Origin: Mesorhizobium loti
GTDB lineage: Bacteria > Pseudomonadota > Alphaproteobacteria > Rhizobiales > Rhizobiaceae
DNA length: 64,000 bases
Assembly (NCBI RefSeq): GCF_013170705.1
Contig: NZ_CP033334.1
Coordinates: 3,325,501 to 3,389,500, forward strand
Direction: 5' to 3'
A program made the translations under genes and the position numbers. The stretch's first letter is position 1, and each line of letters opens with the position of its first letter. The notes below the pieces were generated by a model. The model was not told the origin of the DNA, did not search any database, and saw only the letters and a program-made list of their open reading frames with translations. Shown one piece after another: positions 24,915 to 33,358 of this stretch.

Positions 24915-25017
24915 GTCGGCCTCGAATGGTGGGGGAGGGAAGAACGGGATTGAGCAGATCCATCTACAGCTAGGGCTGCAGGGCGGGAAGTTCAACTTGC
25001 GTTGAACTATTGTCAAT

Positions 25018-25215
25018 GTCAGCGCTGCCCCTCATTGTCCTGCCGGACATTTCTCCCTGTACAGTGACGGGGAGAAAGACGCTCTCATTGGCTCTTTCGC
25101 CAATCACCAATGTCGCAAGAAGAGCGCCGAGGCCAGCGCGGCTTCCCTTCTCCCCGTCACTATACGGGAGAGGATGCCGGCAGGCAGGTGAGGGGCGGCG
25201 CCGACTTCTACAATT
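25018..25215. repeat. Rhizobial intergenic mosaic element, family C, copy 2
   Basis: It starts at GCGCTGCCCCTCATTGTCCTG and ends at GTGAGGGGCGGCGCCGAC with inverse symmetry. Inside are TACAGTGACGGGGAGAA and CTTCTCCCCGTCACTATA inverted segments and the CTCTTTCGCCAATCACCAA block shared with copy 1. It separates divergent genes. Confidence 0.72.
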
Positions 25216-25297
25216 GAACCCTCTACCCTTGCGCGATCTCCCCCAGCGCATACCTATAGAAGAAGCCGCCAAGGCATTTGCATCGCAGGACAAAATC

Positions 25298-26203
25298 ATG
25301 GCCATCAATCCCAATCCGCGCTCCGTCGTTGCCGTGCGCGCCACCGTTCCGGACGATGCCTTCACGGCCGGCGCGCTGGGCACGCTCAGGGAGGGCAGCG
25401 GCGTCGTCATCAGGGATGACGGGCTGGTGCTGACCATCGGCTATCTCATCACCGAGGCCGAGGAGGTCTGGCTGACCGCGCATGACGGCCGTGTCATCCC
25501 GGCGCACGCGCTGGCCTATGACCAGGAATCGGGCTTCGGCCTGGTCCAGGCGCTGGCGCCGACCGGCCTGCCGGCCGTGCCGCTGGGCGATGCCGGCAAG
25601 GCAAGGATCGGCGACGCGGTGGTGCTTGCCGACGGCATCGGCCGGGCGGTCGAGGCCAAGATCGTCACCAAGCAGGAATTCGCCGGCTACTGGGAGTATC
25701 TGCTCGATGAGGCGATCTTCATCGCCCCCGCGCATCCGTCCTGGGGCGGCGCGCCGCTGTTCGGCGCCGATGGCGCACTGCTCGGCATCGGCTCGCTGCG
25801 CCTGCAGATGAGCCGCGCCGGCGAGGTCGCCGATATCAACATGGTGGTGCCGATCGATCTGTTGCCGCCGATCCTCGACGATCTGCTGACGCGCGGACAG
25901 GTGGCCAGGCCGCCACGTCCATGGCTTGGCGCCCTGTCGGCCGAAAGCGACGGCAAGGTGGTGGTGATGAGCGTGACCGAGGGCGGCCCGGCGGCAAAAG
26001 CCGGCCTGCGCCAGGGCGACGTCATCTCCGAGGTCCGCGACGGCGCCGTCGATGGGCTCGCCGATTTCTATCGCAAGCTATGGGACAGCGGCTCGGCCGG
26101 TGCCGAAATCCCGATGCGCGTGGTGCGCGACGGCCGCGAGACCTGGCTGCGCGTCAAATCCGCGGACCGGGGCAGTTTTTTGAAGAAGCCGCAGTTGCAG
26201 TAG
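25298..26203 (+). CDS. HtrA/DegP-like protein with degenerate protease site plus PDZ domain
   Basis: A 301-residue protein with a trypsin-like S1C fold (residues about 8-195) and one PDZ domain (about 200-290, with GGPAAKAGLRQGDVI). All three catalytic positions look lost. GLVLTIGYLITEAEEV has Tyr where HtrA has the catalytic His, DQESGFGLVQ lacks the Asp, and HPSWGGAPLFG replaces GNSGGPL, removing the Ser. No signal peptide is seen. It is therefore probably a non-proteolytic peptide-binding or chaperone-like protein, possibly cytoplasmic. The LysR gene follows 16 bp downstream. Confidence 0.8.
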   Translation: MAINPNPRSVVAVRATVPDDAFTAGALGTLREGSGVVIRDDGLVLTIGYLITEAEEVWLTAHDGRVIPAHALAYDQESGFGLVQALAPTGLPAVPLGDAGKARIGDAVVLADGIGRAVEAKIVTKQEFAGYWEYLLDEAIFIAPAHPSWGGAPLFGADGALLGIGSLRLQMSRAGEVADINMVVPIDLLPPILDDLLTRGQVARPPRPWLGALSAESDGKVVVMSVTEGGPAAKAGLRQGDVISEVRDGAVDGLADFYRKLWDSGSAGAEIPMRVVRDGRETWLRVKSADRGSFLKKPQLQ

Positions 26204-26219
26204 GCGCGTCGGCCGGGCG

Positions 26220-27209
26220 ATGCATCCAAGACTGCTCAGGACCTTTCTCGCGGTGGCGCGCGGCCGCAACATCACGCGCGCGGCCGAGGCGGTTCATCTC
26301 GCGCAATCGAGTGTCAGCGACCAGATCCAGACCCTCGAGGCCGAGCTTGGCGCTGCCTTGTTCACGCGCTCGAAGTCGGGCCTGGACCTGACGCCGGCGG
26401 GACTGGCGCTGAAGCCGATCGCCGAGGAACTGCTGCGGCTCGACGGCGAGGCGCGCGCGGCAGTGCTGCTGGCCGCCGGGCAGACAAGCGGGGCGCTGAC
26501 CATCGGCGCGCTGGAAACGATCGCCTCGGCCCGTCTGGCGCCCTGGCTGCCGGGGTTCCAGGCCAGCCATCCCGAGATCACCGTGCGGATGAAGGTGGCC
26601 GACAGCGGCACGCTGCGGCACCTGCTGGAGGACGGCGATATCGATGTCGCCTTTTGCTTCGAGCGTCGCGACGGCGGGGGCGCTGCCGCCGATGAACGCC
26701 TGGCCAGCCGCACGATCGGGGCCGAACCCCTGGTGCTGGTCGCGGCTCCGGGGCAGGCCACCGCGCCATGCGTGCTGCAAGACCTTGCCGCGCTGCGTTT
26801 CGTGGCGACGGAGCCCGGGTGCGTCTACCGTCATATAGTCGACACTGCTTTCGCCGAGGCGGGCATGGCGGCGCCGAGGCTTGCCGCCGAAGTCGGCAGC
26901 ATCGGCGCCATCGTCCGGCTGGTGGCGGCCGGCACCGGCCTGGGCCTCGTTCCACGCCTTGCCGTCAGCGACGCGCTTGCGCGTGGCGATCTTGTCGAAC
27001 TGCCATGGCCCGGCCGGATGCGGGCGGCGGCGCTGGCGATGATCTGGCGGCGCCGGCGCGTCCAGCCGCCGGCGCTCGGGCAATTGCTCGCCGCGGCGCG
27101 CGACATGCTGGCGCCGGAACGCTCCGGGGCTCGTTCAGGTCTTGAATCGGGTGATAGGTCCAAGGCCTTGTTTCCAAACAACTCCCTGAAGACGGGCGCC
27201 ACCAGCTAA
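26220..27209 (+). CDS. LysR family transcriptional regulator
   Basis: A 329-residue regulator with the N-terminal winged helix (LLRTFLAVARGRNITRAAEA, then LAQSSVSDQIQTLEAELG) at residues 5-60. A type 2 periplasmic-binding effector domain spans about 90-295. It starts just after the HtrA-like gene and converges on an SDR gene, overlapping its stop by a few bases. The effector and targets are unknown. The C-terminal 30 residues are a low-complexity extension. Confidence 0.88.
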   Translation: MHPRLLRTFLAVARGRNITRAAEAVHLAQSSVSDQIQTLEAELGAALFTRSKSGLDLTPAGLALKPIAEELLRLDGEARAAVLLAAGQTSGALTIGALETIASARLAPWLPGFQASHPEITVRMKVADSGTLRHLLEDGDIDVAFCFERRDGGGAAADERLASRTIGAEPLVLVAAPGQATAPCVLQDLAALRFVATEPGCVYRHIVDTAFAEAGMAAPRLAAEVGSIGAIVRLVAAGTGLGLVPRLAVSDALARGDLVELPWPGRMRAAALAMIWRRRRVQPPALGQLLAAARDMLAPERSGARSGLESGDRSKALFPNNSLKTGATS

Positions 27210-27934
27210 ACCAGCCGGTGCCCGCCCTCGACATGCAGCGTCGTTCCGGTGGTAAAGCCATTGCCGATCAGGAATACGATGGCGTCGGCGATGTCGTCCG
27301 GTCGGCCGACCCTGCCGACGGGCAGCCGCTCGGCCATCGCGGCAAGCGTCTCGGCCTTGCGGTCGCCAGCGACCTGCGCCCAGATCTCGGTATCGACCCA
27401 GCCGGGCGAAACGGCGTTGACGCGGATCGGCGCGAGTTCGACGGCAAGCGCCCGCACCAACCCTTCGAGCGCGGCGTTGACCGCGGCGACGACCGAGCCG
27501 CGCGCCGCCGGCCGGTAGGCAGCGATGCCGGAAACGAAGCTCATCGAGCCGGCTCCGGCCAGCCGTGGCGCGCCGTGCTTGGCGAGCAGCAATGGGCCAT
27601 AGACCTTGCTCTCGACCACGCGTTGCGCCGCCTTGAGGTCAAGTTCCGGAAGCAACCTGTAGGCGCCCTGAATATCGGCCGCCGTGCTGACAATGTGGTC
27701 GAGCCCGCCGATGCGCGCGAAGAGATCGGCGACCTGGTCTTCCCGGGCGATGTCGACCACGGACACATCGAGGTTCGTTGGGTTGCCAAGCGCTTCGCGC
27801 GCCTGTTGCAGCCTCTGCTCACCACGTCCGGCGATGGTGACCGTCGCACTGGCCTCGACGCAACGCCGGGCCAGCGCCAGGCCCATGCCGGAACCGCCGC
27901 CGACGATCAGGATCTTCTGGTTCGAAATGCTCAT
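27206..27934 (-). CDS. SDR family oxidoreductase
   Basis: A 242-residue short-chain dehydrogenase. The nucleotide loop is GGGSGMGLALARR (residues about 11-23). The usual catalytic Tyr-x3-Lys is absent: after the FVSGIAA serine the expected position reads GSVVAAVNAAL, so the active site is atypical, as in several SDRs with Tyr lost. VSPGWVDTEIW and the terminal GGTTLHVEGGHRLV-like end are family-typical. It is convergent with the LysR gene with overlapping stops. The substrate is unknown. Confidence 0.82.
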   Translation of the reverse strand: MSISNQKILIVGGGSGMGLALARRCVEASATVTIAGRGEQRLQQAREALGNPTNLDVSVVDIAREDQVADLFARIGGLDHIVSTAADIQGAYRLLPELDLKAAQRVVESKVYGPLLLAKHGAPRLAGAGSMSFVSGIAAYRPAARGSVVAAVNAALEGLVRALAVELAPIRVNAVSPGWVDTEIWAQVAGDRKAETLAAMAERLPVGRVGRPDDIADAIVFLIGNGFTTGTTLHVEGGHRLV

Positions 27935-28059
27935 TTCGCTCTGCCTTTGCTGGATTGGACGCAGGCAGGGATTGGCAGTTCGGCGCGGGCCAAGGGAAAC
28001 GGAAGAAACCGATGGCGCCATCGGAAATGCCGATGATGCCGGGCAGAGGGACGTCTCGT

Positions 28060-28215
28060 TCAACGCGGGCTGTCCCAGACGGCGAACAGCAGCGCCTTCA
28101 ACTGGGCGAGGCGCTCCGGCCCGGTGCGCCACTCTTCCTCGATGTCGCGCAATATGTCGACCATCTTCCAGAAAGCGGTGGCCGCCTTCGCCGTCGGAGC
28201 GGACGAGATAACCAT
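28060..28215 (-). CDS. Possible small protein (51 aa)
   Basis: The ORF encodes an amphipathic helical peptide (FWKMVDILRDIEEEWRTGP) with a hydrophobic end (LFAVWDSPR). The composition looks protein-like, but there is no good ribosome-binding site. It lies in the 354-bp gap upstream of the SDR gene, same strand, which otherwise contains nothing recognisable. Confidence 0.3.
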   Translation of the reverse strand: MVISSAPTAKAATAFWKMVDILRDIEEEWRTGPERLAQLKALLFAVWDSPR

Positions 28216-28288
28216 AGTCTTCGAGGCTGCCGGTTAATCGCCTGCTTGTGCTGGCGAAATGCCGTCCCGCGCGAGCCGTTTGGCTCTC

Positions 28289-28633
28289 CTACTCGCGTTC
28301 CGCGCTCGCGAACACCACCAGGTTCCCGTCTGGATCGCGCATGCGCATGATCCAGAAATGGTCGGCCTCCTCGATCGGGCCGGGTTGGAGGCCGGCCGCC
28401 ACCAGCCGCTGCCGTTCGGGTGCCAGGGGCAGGACGCCGAGCGTCAACGTCGAGGTGCCGGCCTTGTCCTTGTCCTCGAACAGCTGCAGCTCGGCGCTCT
28501 CGGTGAAGTGCCATTCGGCCAGCCCCGGCATCGGCCGGCGCAGCGGCGGCTTGCCGAAGAGCTTTTCGTACCAGCCGATGCTCGCTTCGAGATCGGAACA
28601 GCTGACATGGGCGAAAATGGTCTCTATCGCCAT
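28289..28633 (-). CDS. VOC (glyoxalase/bleomycin-resistance fold) protein
   Basis: A 114-residue single VOC module: the beta-alpha-beta-beta-beta half-barrel begins IFAHVSCSDLEASIGWYEKL and closes with MRDPDGNLVVFA, carrying the C-terminal metal-ligand region. Such proteins use a metal for isomerase, dioxygenase or drug-binding activity; the role here is unknown. ATG 28633 starts at the family boundary. The upstream in-frame extension is Arg-rich and unlikely to be coding. Confidence 0.8.
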   Translation of the reverse strand: MAIETIFAHVSCSDLEASIGWYEKLFGKPPLRRPMPGLAEWHFTESAELQLFEDKDKAGTSTLTLGVLPLAPERQRLVAAGLQPGPIEEADHFWIMRMRDPDGNLVVFASAERE

Positions 28634-28828
28634 CGGGACCTCCATCGGGCGGTTGCACCGAAGCCGCAACGCGGCGATGGATGGGCCGTTCCGTTGCTTC
28701 GCGTCGGCGTGCCCCACTGCTGCCTAAAACTGACAGTGGACTGCGCCATGATGCGGGCAATCGCACCATGACGGAGGCAATATGAAAGTGGCGCCAGCGA
28801 CAATGATACCGAACCGGCGGGCTGGCTG

Positions 28829-29428
28829 ATGGCGCCGGTCAAGGTCGATCCCGCCAAGGTCCGGGAATTCCCCGACGCGGCCAGTTTCCACGCCTGGCTC
28901 GGCCAGCACCACGCCACGGAAACCGAAGTGTGGATCAAGATGCACAAGGTCGGCTCGGGGCTGAAGTCGATCACGCCCAAGGAGGCCATCGACGTCGTGC
29001 TGTGCTTCGGCTGGATCGACGCCGTGCGCAAGGGGCTGGACGAGAACAGTTTCCTGCAGCGCTACACGCCACGCGGCAGGAAGAGCATCTGGAGCAAGAT
29101 CAACATCGACAATGTCGCGCGGCTGGTCGAGGAGGGCCGCATGACCGGGCATGGGCTGAGCCAGGTCGAGGCCGCCAAGGCCGACGGGCGCTGGGCGCGC
29201 GCCTATGGCAGCGGCAAGGAGATGAAAATCCCCGACGATCTGCAAGCGGCAATCGATGCCGAGCCGGCTGCGAAGGCGATGCTGGAAAAACTCAGCGCGC
29301 AGAACCGCTTCTCGCTCGCCTTCCGCACCCACAACATGAAGACCGAGGCGGGACGCCGGAAGAAGATTGAGACGTTTGTCGAGATGCTGAAGCGCGGCGA
29401 GACGATCCATCCGCAGGGGAAGAAATAG
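28829..29428 (+). CDS. YdeI/OmpD-associated family protein
   Basis: A 199-residue protein of the YdeI family. The N-terminal domain has WIKMHKVGSGLKSITPKEA and LCFGWIDAVRKG; the C-terminal segment is the family's conserved helix pair (HNMKTEAGRRKKIETFVEML). In enterobacteria YdeI affects resistance to antimicrobial peptides. No mechanism is established and the rhizobial role is unknown. ATG 28829 follows CTGGCTG without a strong ribosome-binding site, but the frame begins well there. Confidence 0.82.
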   Translation: MAPVKVDPAKVREFPDAASFHAWLGQHHATETEVWIKMHKVGSGLKSITPKEAIDVVLCFGWIDAVRKGLDENSFLQRYTPRGRKSIWSKINIDNVARLVEEGRMTGHGLSQVEAAKADGRWARAYGSGKEMKIPDDLQAAIDAEPAAKAMLEKLSAQNRFSLAFRTHNMKTEAGRRKKIETFVEMLKRGETIHPQGKK

Positions 29429-29430
29429 GC

Positions 29431-30060
29431 TCAGGCGCCCGCGTGCGGATCGATGCCGTAAAGGTGGACGGGGAAGCCGGGACCGATGGCGTCGCGCACG
29501 CGGTCGGTCCAGGCGAGGAATGCCGGGTAGTCCGCAAGAGAAAACCCGCAATCCTCCGCGCGGTGGCTGTAGGCATAGATAGCGATGTCGGCGATGGTGA
29601 GGTCGTTTCCGGTGAGGAATGGCGTCTCGCCAAGGCCGCGGTTCAGGGCGGCGAGGGTGCGCGCGCCTGCCTCGCGCTTGCCGGCAACCATGGCCTGGTT
29701 GCGCTCGAGCCGCCCGGTCAAGGTCCAGAAACGCAGCGAGCCGATGACGGGCTCGACATTGTATTGCTCGAAGAACAGCCACTGCATGATCTTGGCGCGT
29801 TGATAGCGATCCGAAGGCAACAAGGGGGTGCCTTCGGCGAGGTAGGTGAGGATCGCGTTGGATTCGGCGATGGCGCTGCCGTCCTCGAGCTCAAGCACGG
29901 GAACCGCGCCGGCCGGGTTGAGCGAAAGGAAAGCATCGGTGTGGCTTTCGCTCTCGAAAATCGAGACGATGCGCGTGTTGTGAGGGATCTTCAGCAGCCC
30001 GAGCAGAACCCTGACTTTCCAGCCATTTTGCGATGGCAGATAATCGTGAAGCGTGAGCAT
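29431..30060 (-). CDS. Glutathione S-transferase family protein
   Basis: A 209-residue canonical GST. The N-terminal thioredoxin-like domain (LHDYLPSQNGWKVRVLLGLL) has a Ser at the likely catalytic position. NPAGAVPVLELEDGSAIAES supplies the cis-proline and glutathione-binding Glu-Ser. The C-terminal domain carries the LTGNDLTIADIAIYAY N-capping motif. Convergent with the YdeI gene; the stops are 2 bp apart. Substrate unknown. Confidence 0.87.
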   Translation of the reverse strand: MLTLHDYLPSQNGWKVRVLLGLLKIPHNTRIVSIFESESHTDAFLSLNPAGAVPVLELEDGSAIAESNAILTYLAEGTPLLPSDRYQRAKIMQWLFFEQYNVEPVIGSLRFWTLTGRLERNQAMVAGKREAGARTLAALNRGLGETPFLTGNDLTIADIAIYAYSHRAEDCGFSLADYPAFLAWTDRVRDAIGPGFPVHLYGIDPHAGA

Positions 30061-30237
30061 GGCCGGGTCCTCGTGACGGATCAACGATCGCATGGCGCGA
30101 TGCCGGCCGACACCCGATTCCCGCGCAATCAATTCATGCATCCGGCCGCACAACGACTGCGATCTCCACCATCTAATAAATCAATGTCGGCCATGCCATC
30201 TTTCCCCGAGACGATCGACAGCAGAGGCATTCCCCCG

Positions 30238-30936
30238 ATGAACGGAGATCATGGCAAAGTCGCCCTCGTCACCGGCGCCAATCGCGGCCTCGGGCTGGAG
30301 ACCTGCCGCCAACTGGCGGAACTCGGCTTCACCGTGTTGCTCGGCGTGCGCGATCTCGCCAAGGGCGAGGCGGCGGCGACAGAGATCGATGGCGATGCGC
30401 AGGCCATCGCGCTCGATGTCGCTGCGCCGGAGGTAGCAATGCGGGCCGCCATGGATGTCGAACGCCGCTTCGGCCGGCTCGACGTGCTGATCAACAATGC
30501 CGCCATCCACTACGACACCGGCTCGCGCGCCTTGCGGCCCGACTGGACCGTGATCCGCGAGGCGTTCGAGACCAATGTCTTCGGCGCCTGGCGGGTGGCG
30601 GCCGCCTTCGCGTCGCTGCTTGGCGCGGGCGGTCATGGCCGGCTGGTCAATGTGTCGTCCGAAGGCGGTTCGCTGGCCTCGATGGGGGCAGGGGCGCCGG
30701 CCTATTCGACATCGAAGGCGGCGCTCAACGCGCTGACCCGCGTGCTGGCGGCTGAACTGCGCGGCTCCGGCGTGCTGGTCAATGCCATCTGCCCTGGTTG
30801 GGTCGCCACCGATATGGGCGGGCCGGGCGGTCGTCCGGTAGCGCAAGGCGCGGCCGGCATCGTCTGGGCCGCGACCCTGCCCGATGATGGCCCGACCGGC
30901 GGTTTCTTCCGCGACGGCAAAAGACTGCCGTGGTGA
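30238..30936 (+). CDS. SDR family oxidoreductase (carbonyl-reductase-like)
   Basis: A 232-residue classical short-chain dehydrogenase: TGANRGLGLETCRQL cofactor loop, NNAAIH, the catalytic Ser in VNVSSEGG, and Tyr-x3-Lys in AYSTSKAAL. CPGWVATDMGGP closes the site. It resembles the carbonyl-reductase-type SDRs that act on small carbonyls with NADPH. ATG 30238 is placed at the family boundary; ATGs at 30184 and 30193 would add an unconserved leader. It precedes the NADP-binding gene by 25 bp, so the two are probably co-transcribed. Confidence 0.86.
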   Translation: MNGDHGKVALVTGANRGLGLETCRQLAELGFTVLLGVRDLAKGEAAATEIDGDAQAIALDVAAPEVAMRAAMDVERRFGRLDVLINNAAIHYDTGSRALRPDWTVIREAFETNVFGAWRVAAAFASLLGAGGHGRLVNVSSEGGSLASMGAGAPAYSTSKAALNALTRVLAAELRGSGVLVNAICPGWVATDMGGPGGRPVAQGAAGIVWAATLPDDGPTGGFFRDGKRLPW

Positions 30937-30961
30937 GGGCGATTTCAGACAGGAGGCGACG

Positions 30962-31591
30962 ATGAGAATAGGAATTCTGGGCGCCGGCATGATTGGCGGC
31001 ACGGTCGGGCGGCTGTGGGTCGGGGCGGGACACAGCGTGGCCTTCGGCGTCAGGCATCCCGAAAGGCTGCGCAAGATGCTTGGCGAATTCGGCGGCAGCG
31101 CCACCGCCGGACCGGTCCTTGACGCCGTCACCGGCGCGGACGCCGTGCTGGCCGCCATTCCGTTTCGGGCATGGCCCGATGTCGCGGCCGAGATCGAGGC
31201 GGCACTCGGCGACAAGGTGCTGCTCGACGCCACCGTGCCGGATCCGCCGCGCGACGGCGCGTTCGGCGACGCCGCGCTTGCCCGCGAGGACGGCGTGGCT
31301 CTTGCCGTGACGCCGCTCGTGCCGCGCGCGCGGCTTGTTCGCGTCTTCAGCACCGTCATGTGGACGACGCTGCGATCGCAGGCGCATTGCGCCGGCGACA
31401 GGATCGGCATTCCGCTCGCCGGCGATGATGCCGGGGCCGTTGCCACCACGGCGCGGCTGGTGGGCGATGCCGGCTTCGATCCGGTCGTGGCCGGACCGCT
31501 GTCGCAGGCCCGCCGCTTCGATCCCGGTACTGCCGTCTTCGACAGCGGCATGAGCGGTCCGCAGGTTCGGGCCGCACTCGGCATTGCCTGA
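30962..31591 (+). CDS. NADPH-dependent F420-reductase-like protein
   Basis: A 209-residue Rossmann protein (COG2085-like). GILGAGMIGGTVGRLW at the start is the dinucleotide loop; VLAAIPFRAWPDV and LLDATVPDP follow the family pattern. The second half carries RIGIPLAGDDAGAVATTARL. Named after archaeal F420:NADP oxidoreductase, most bacterial homologues use NADP without F420, so the partner is uncertain. An AGGAGGCG ribosome-binding site precedes the ATG. Confidence 0.8.
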   Translation: MRIGILGAGMIGGTVGRLWVGAGHSVAFGVRHPERLRKMLGEFGGSATAGPVLDAVTGADAVLAAIPFRAWPDVAAEIEAALGDKVLLDATVPDPPRDGAFGDAALAREDGVALAVTPLVPRARLVRVFSTVMWTTLRSQAHCAGDRIGIPLAGDDAGAVATTARLVGDAGFDPVVAGPLSQARRFDPGTAVFDSGMSGPQVRAALGIA

Positions 31592-31777
31592 TGACGGTTC
31601 AACAGGTGAATCGCGAAATCGCGCTAACTGCCTGTTTTTGCTTCAATCGGCGCGGGGCTGCCGTGCCTCGCTTCCTGGTTGGCGCCAACATCGCGGGTGG
31701 ACGAAGGGCTGCATGACCGCTACCTTTTCGAACGCCGCGACGATCGCGCGGCGAAACCGGTCGCGGAGTCCTTGCCG

Positions 31778-32881
31778 TTGAGAAGAGTTGCTTCGTGGGC
31801 GATGACGTTGTTCCTCGTCGCCGCCGTCGCGTGTGCCGCAACCGGCGCCACCGCGCAGACCGATCAGTCCTCGTCCCTGTCCGCCAAGGAGATAGCGGTC
31901 GGGATCAAGGCCGCGCCGCCCTTCGCCTTCAAGCTGCAGGACGGCACCTGGTCGGGGTTGAGCATCGATCTCTGGCAGAAAATAGCCGGGCGGCTCAACC
32001 TTCGCTTCCGCTATGTCGAAGTGCCAAGCGTGCAGGACCAGATCGACGGCGTCGTCAGCGGCAAGTTCGATGCGGCGATGGCCGCGATCACGGTCACCGC
32101 CGACCGCGAAAAGGTCGTCGATTTCACGCAGCCCTTTTTCTCGACCGGGCTCGGCATCGCCACGCCGCTCAACAGCCAGCCCTCCTGGCGGCCGGTGTTG
32201 CGCGCGCTGACCTCGTTCGGATTCCTGCAGGCGGTGCTGGGGCTGATCGTCATATCGGTGGTGGTCGGCGTGCTGATCTGGATGTTCGAACGCCGCCACA
32301 ATGATGATTTCGGCGGCGGCGTCGCCAGGGGCCTGTTTTCCAGCATGTGGTGGTCGACCATCGCCGCGACACAGGCCAGCACCGGCGATTTCGGGCCGCG
32401 GACCGTGCCGGGACGCGTGCTCGCCGCGATCTGGATGATGGGCTCTATCATCGCGATCGCGGTGTTCACCGCCGGCGTCACATCGGTGCTGACGGTGACG
32501 CAGATGGAAGGCATGGTGCAGGGCGAAAGCGATCTCGCCAAGGTCAGGGTCGGCGCCGTGCGGAATTCGTCGACGGCGTCCTATCTGGATTCGACCCATA
32601 CCCGTCATCAGGACTTCGCCACGGTCGAGCAGGGCCTCGACACGCTGCGCGCCGGCAAGATCGATGCGCTGGTCCACGACAAGCCGCTGCTTGGCTGGCT
32701 GGTCGGGCAGAACTACGCGACCAACCTGCAGGTTCTCGACGCGAGCTTCGACCAGCAGCAATACGCCATCGCGCTGCCGCTCGGCAGCCCGCTGCGCAAA
32801 CCTCTCGATGTCGCCCTGCTGCAGACGATGGAGAGCGACTGGTGGAAGCAGGCCGTTTTCCAGTATCTAGGCGAGAAATAG
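31778..32881 (+). CDS. GluR0-like ligand-gated ion channel (periplasmic-binding domain split by a pore)
   Basis: A 367-residue protein laid out like prokaryotic ionotropic glutamate receptors. A signal peptide occupies residues 1-27. Ligand-binding lobe S1 is at about 35-135 and helix M1 at 149-170. A re-entrant pore loop spans 186-206 (MWWSTIAATQASTGDFGP), helix M2 213-240, and lobe S2 about 254-367. The selectivity filter reads STGD where GluR0 has GYGD, so potassium selectivity is doubtful. TTG 31778 has GGAG nine bases upstream and gives a clean signal peptide; an ATG at 31802 is the alternative. The ligand is probably an amino acid, by inference. Confidence 0.82.
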   Translation: MRRVASWAMTLFLVAAVACAATGATAQTDQSSSLSAKEIAVGIKAAPPFAFKLQDGTWSGLSIDLWQKIAGRLNLRFRYVEVPSVQDQIDGVVSGKFDAAMAAITVTADREKVVDFTQPFFSTGLGIATPLNSQPSWRPVLRALTSFGFLQAVLGLIVISVVVGVLIWMFERRHNDDFGGGVARGLFSSMWWSTIAATQASTGDFGPRTVPGRVLAAIWMMGSIIAIAVFTAGVTSVLTVTQMEGMVQGESDLAKVRVGAVRNSSTASYLDSTHTRHQDFATVEQGLDTLRAGKIDALVHDKPLLGWLVGQNYATNLQVLDASFDQQQYAIALPLGSPLRKPLDVALLQTMESDWWKQAVFQYLGEK

Positions 32882-32919
32882 CGCATGCAAGGGGCAGCGC
32901 GCGCATCCTGACGCGCAAG

Positions 32920-32957
32920 AAAAAGCCGCCCCCGCTTCATGCGAGTGGCGGCTTTTT
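32920..32957. terminator. Bidirectional rho-independent terminator
   Basis: AAAAAGCCGCC and GGCGGCTTTTT form an 11-bp stem with A- and T-tracts on both sides, between two convergent genes. Confidence 0.88.
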
Positions 32958-32990
32958 CCCGGGAGGAAGTCAGGGGGAAGTCAGGGCAGC

Positions 32991-33332
32991 TCAAGCAGCC
33001 TTGGCGTGCTTGTGGCCGTGCTTCTTGTGGGTACGGATGTGGTGATGCTTCCTGGCGGCGTGCCGGTGGCCGTGCTTCTTGCCCGCGTGCCGGTGAGCGT
33101 GCTTGCGCACATGCCTGTGGTGCTTCCTGTGGTGCCGGTGACGCTTGTGCGCGGCCGCCTTGAGCGGCGTCTTCGCCGCCTCCACGGCAGGAGCGGTCGC
33201 GGGGGCGGTCGTCGTCGCCGGAGCAGTCGTCGTCGTGGTGGTCGTGGCCGCCGCGTTGGCGGTGCCGACAACAGGCATTGCCAGACCGAGAGCGATGGCC
33301 AGGCCGAGCGCGGAGAGGAGGGGCTTGTTCAT
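32991..33332 (-). CDS. Secreted His/Lys/Arg-rich protein
   Basis: A 113-residue protein: signal peptide (1-27, ending TANAA), a Thr/Ala/Pro spacer, then about 45 residues rich in His, Lys and Arg (HRHHRKHHRHVRKHAHRHAG). Clusters of this kind often bind nickel, zinc or copper, or polyanions such as exopolysaccharide or DNA. ATG 33332 has AGGAAAG upstream. No characterised family is recognised; metal binding is inference. The next gene upstream on the same strand is also secreted. Confidence 0.68.
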   Translation of the reverse strand: MNKPLLSALGLAIALGLAMPVVGTANAAATTTTTTTAPATTTAPATAPAVEAAKTPLKAAAHKRHRHHRKHHRHVRKHAHRHAGKKHGHRHAARKHHHIRTHKKHGHKHAKAA

Positions 33333-33358
33333 GATGGGCTTTCCTTCGAGGGTTGCTG

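Noticed and set aside
28098..28769. A 223-codon minus-strand frame overlapping the VOC gene
   Set aside because: The VOC motifs are in the other frame of the same strand; this one is Arg/Pro-rich and featureless.
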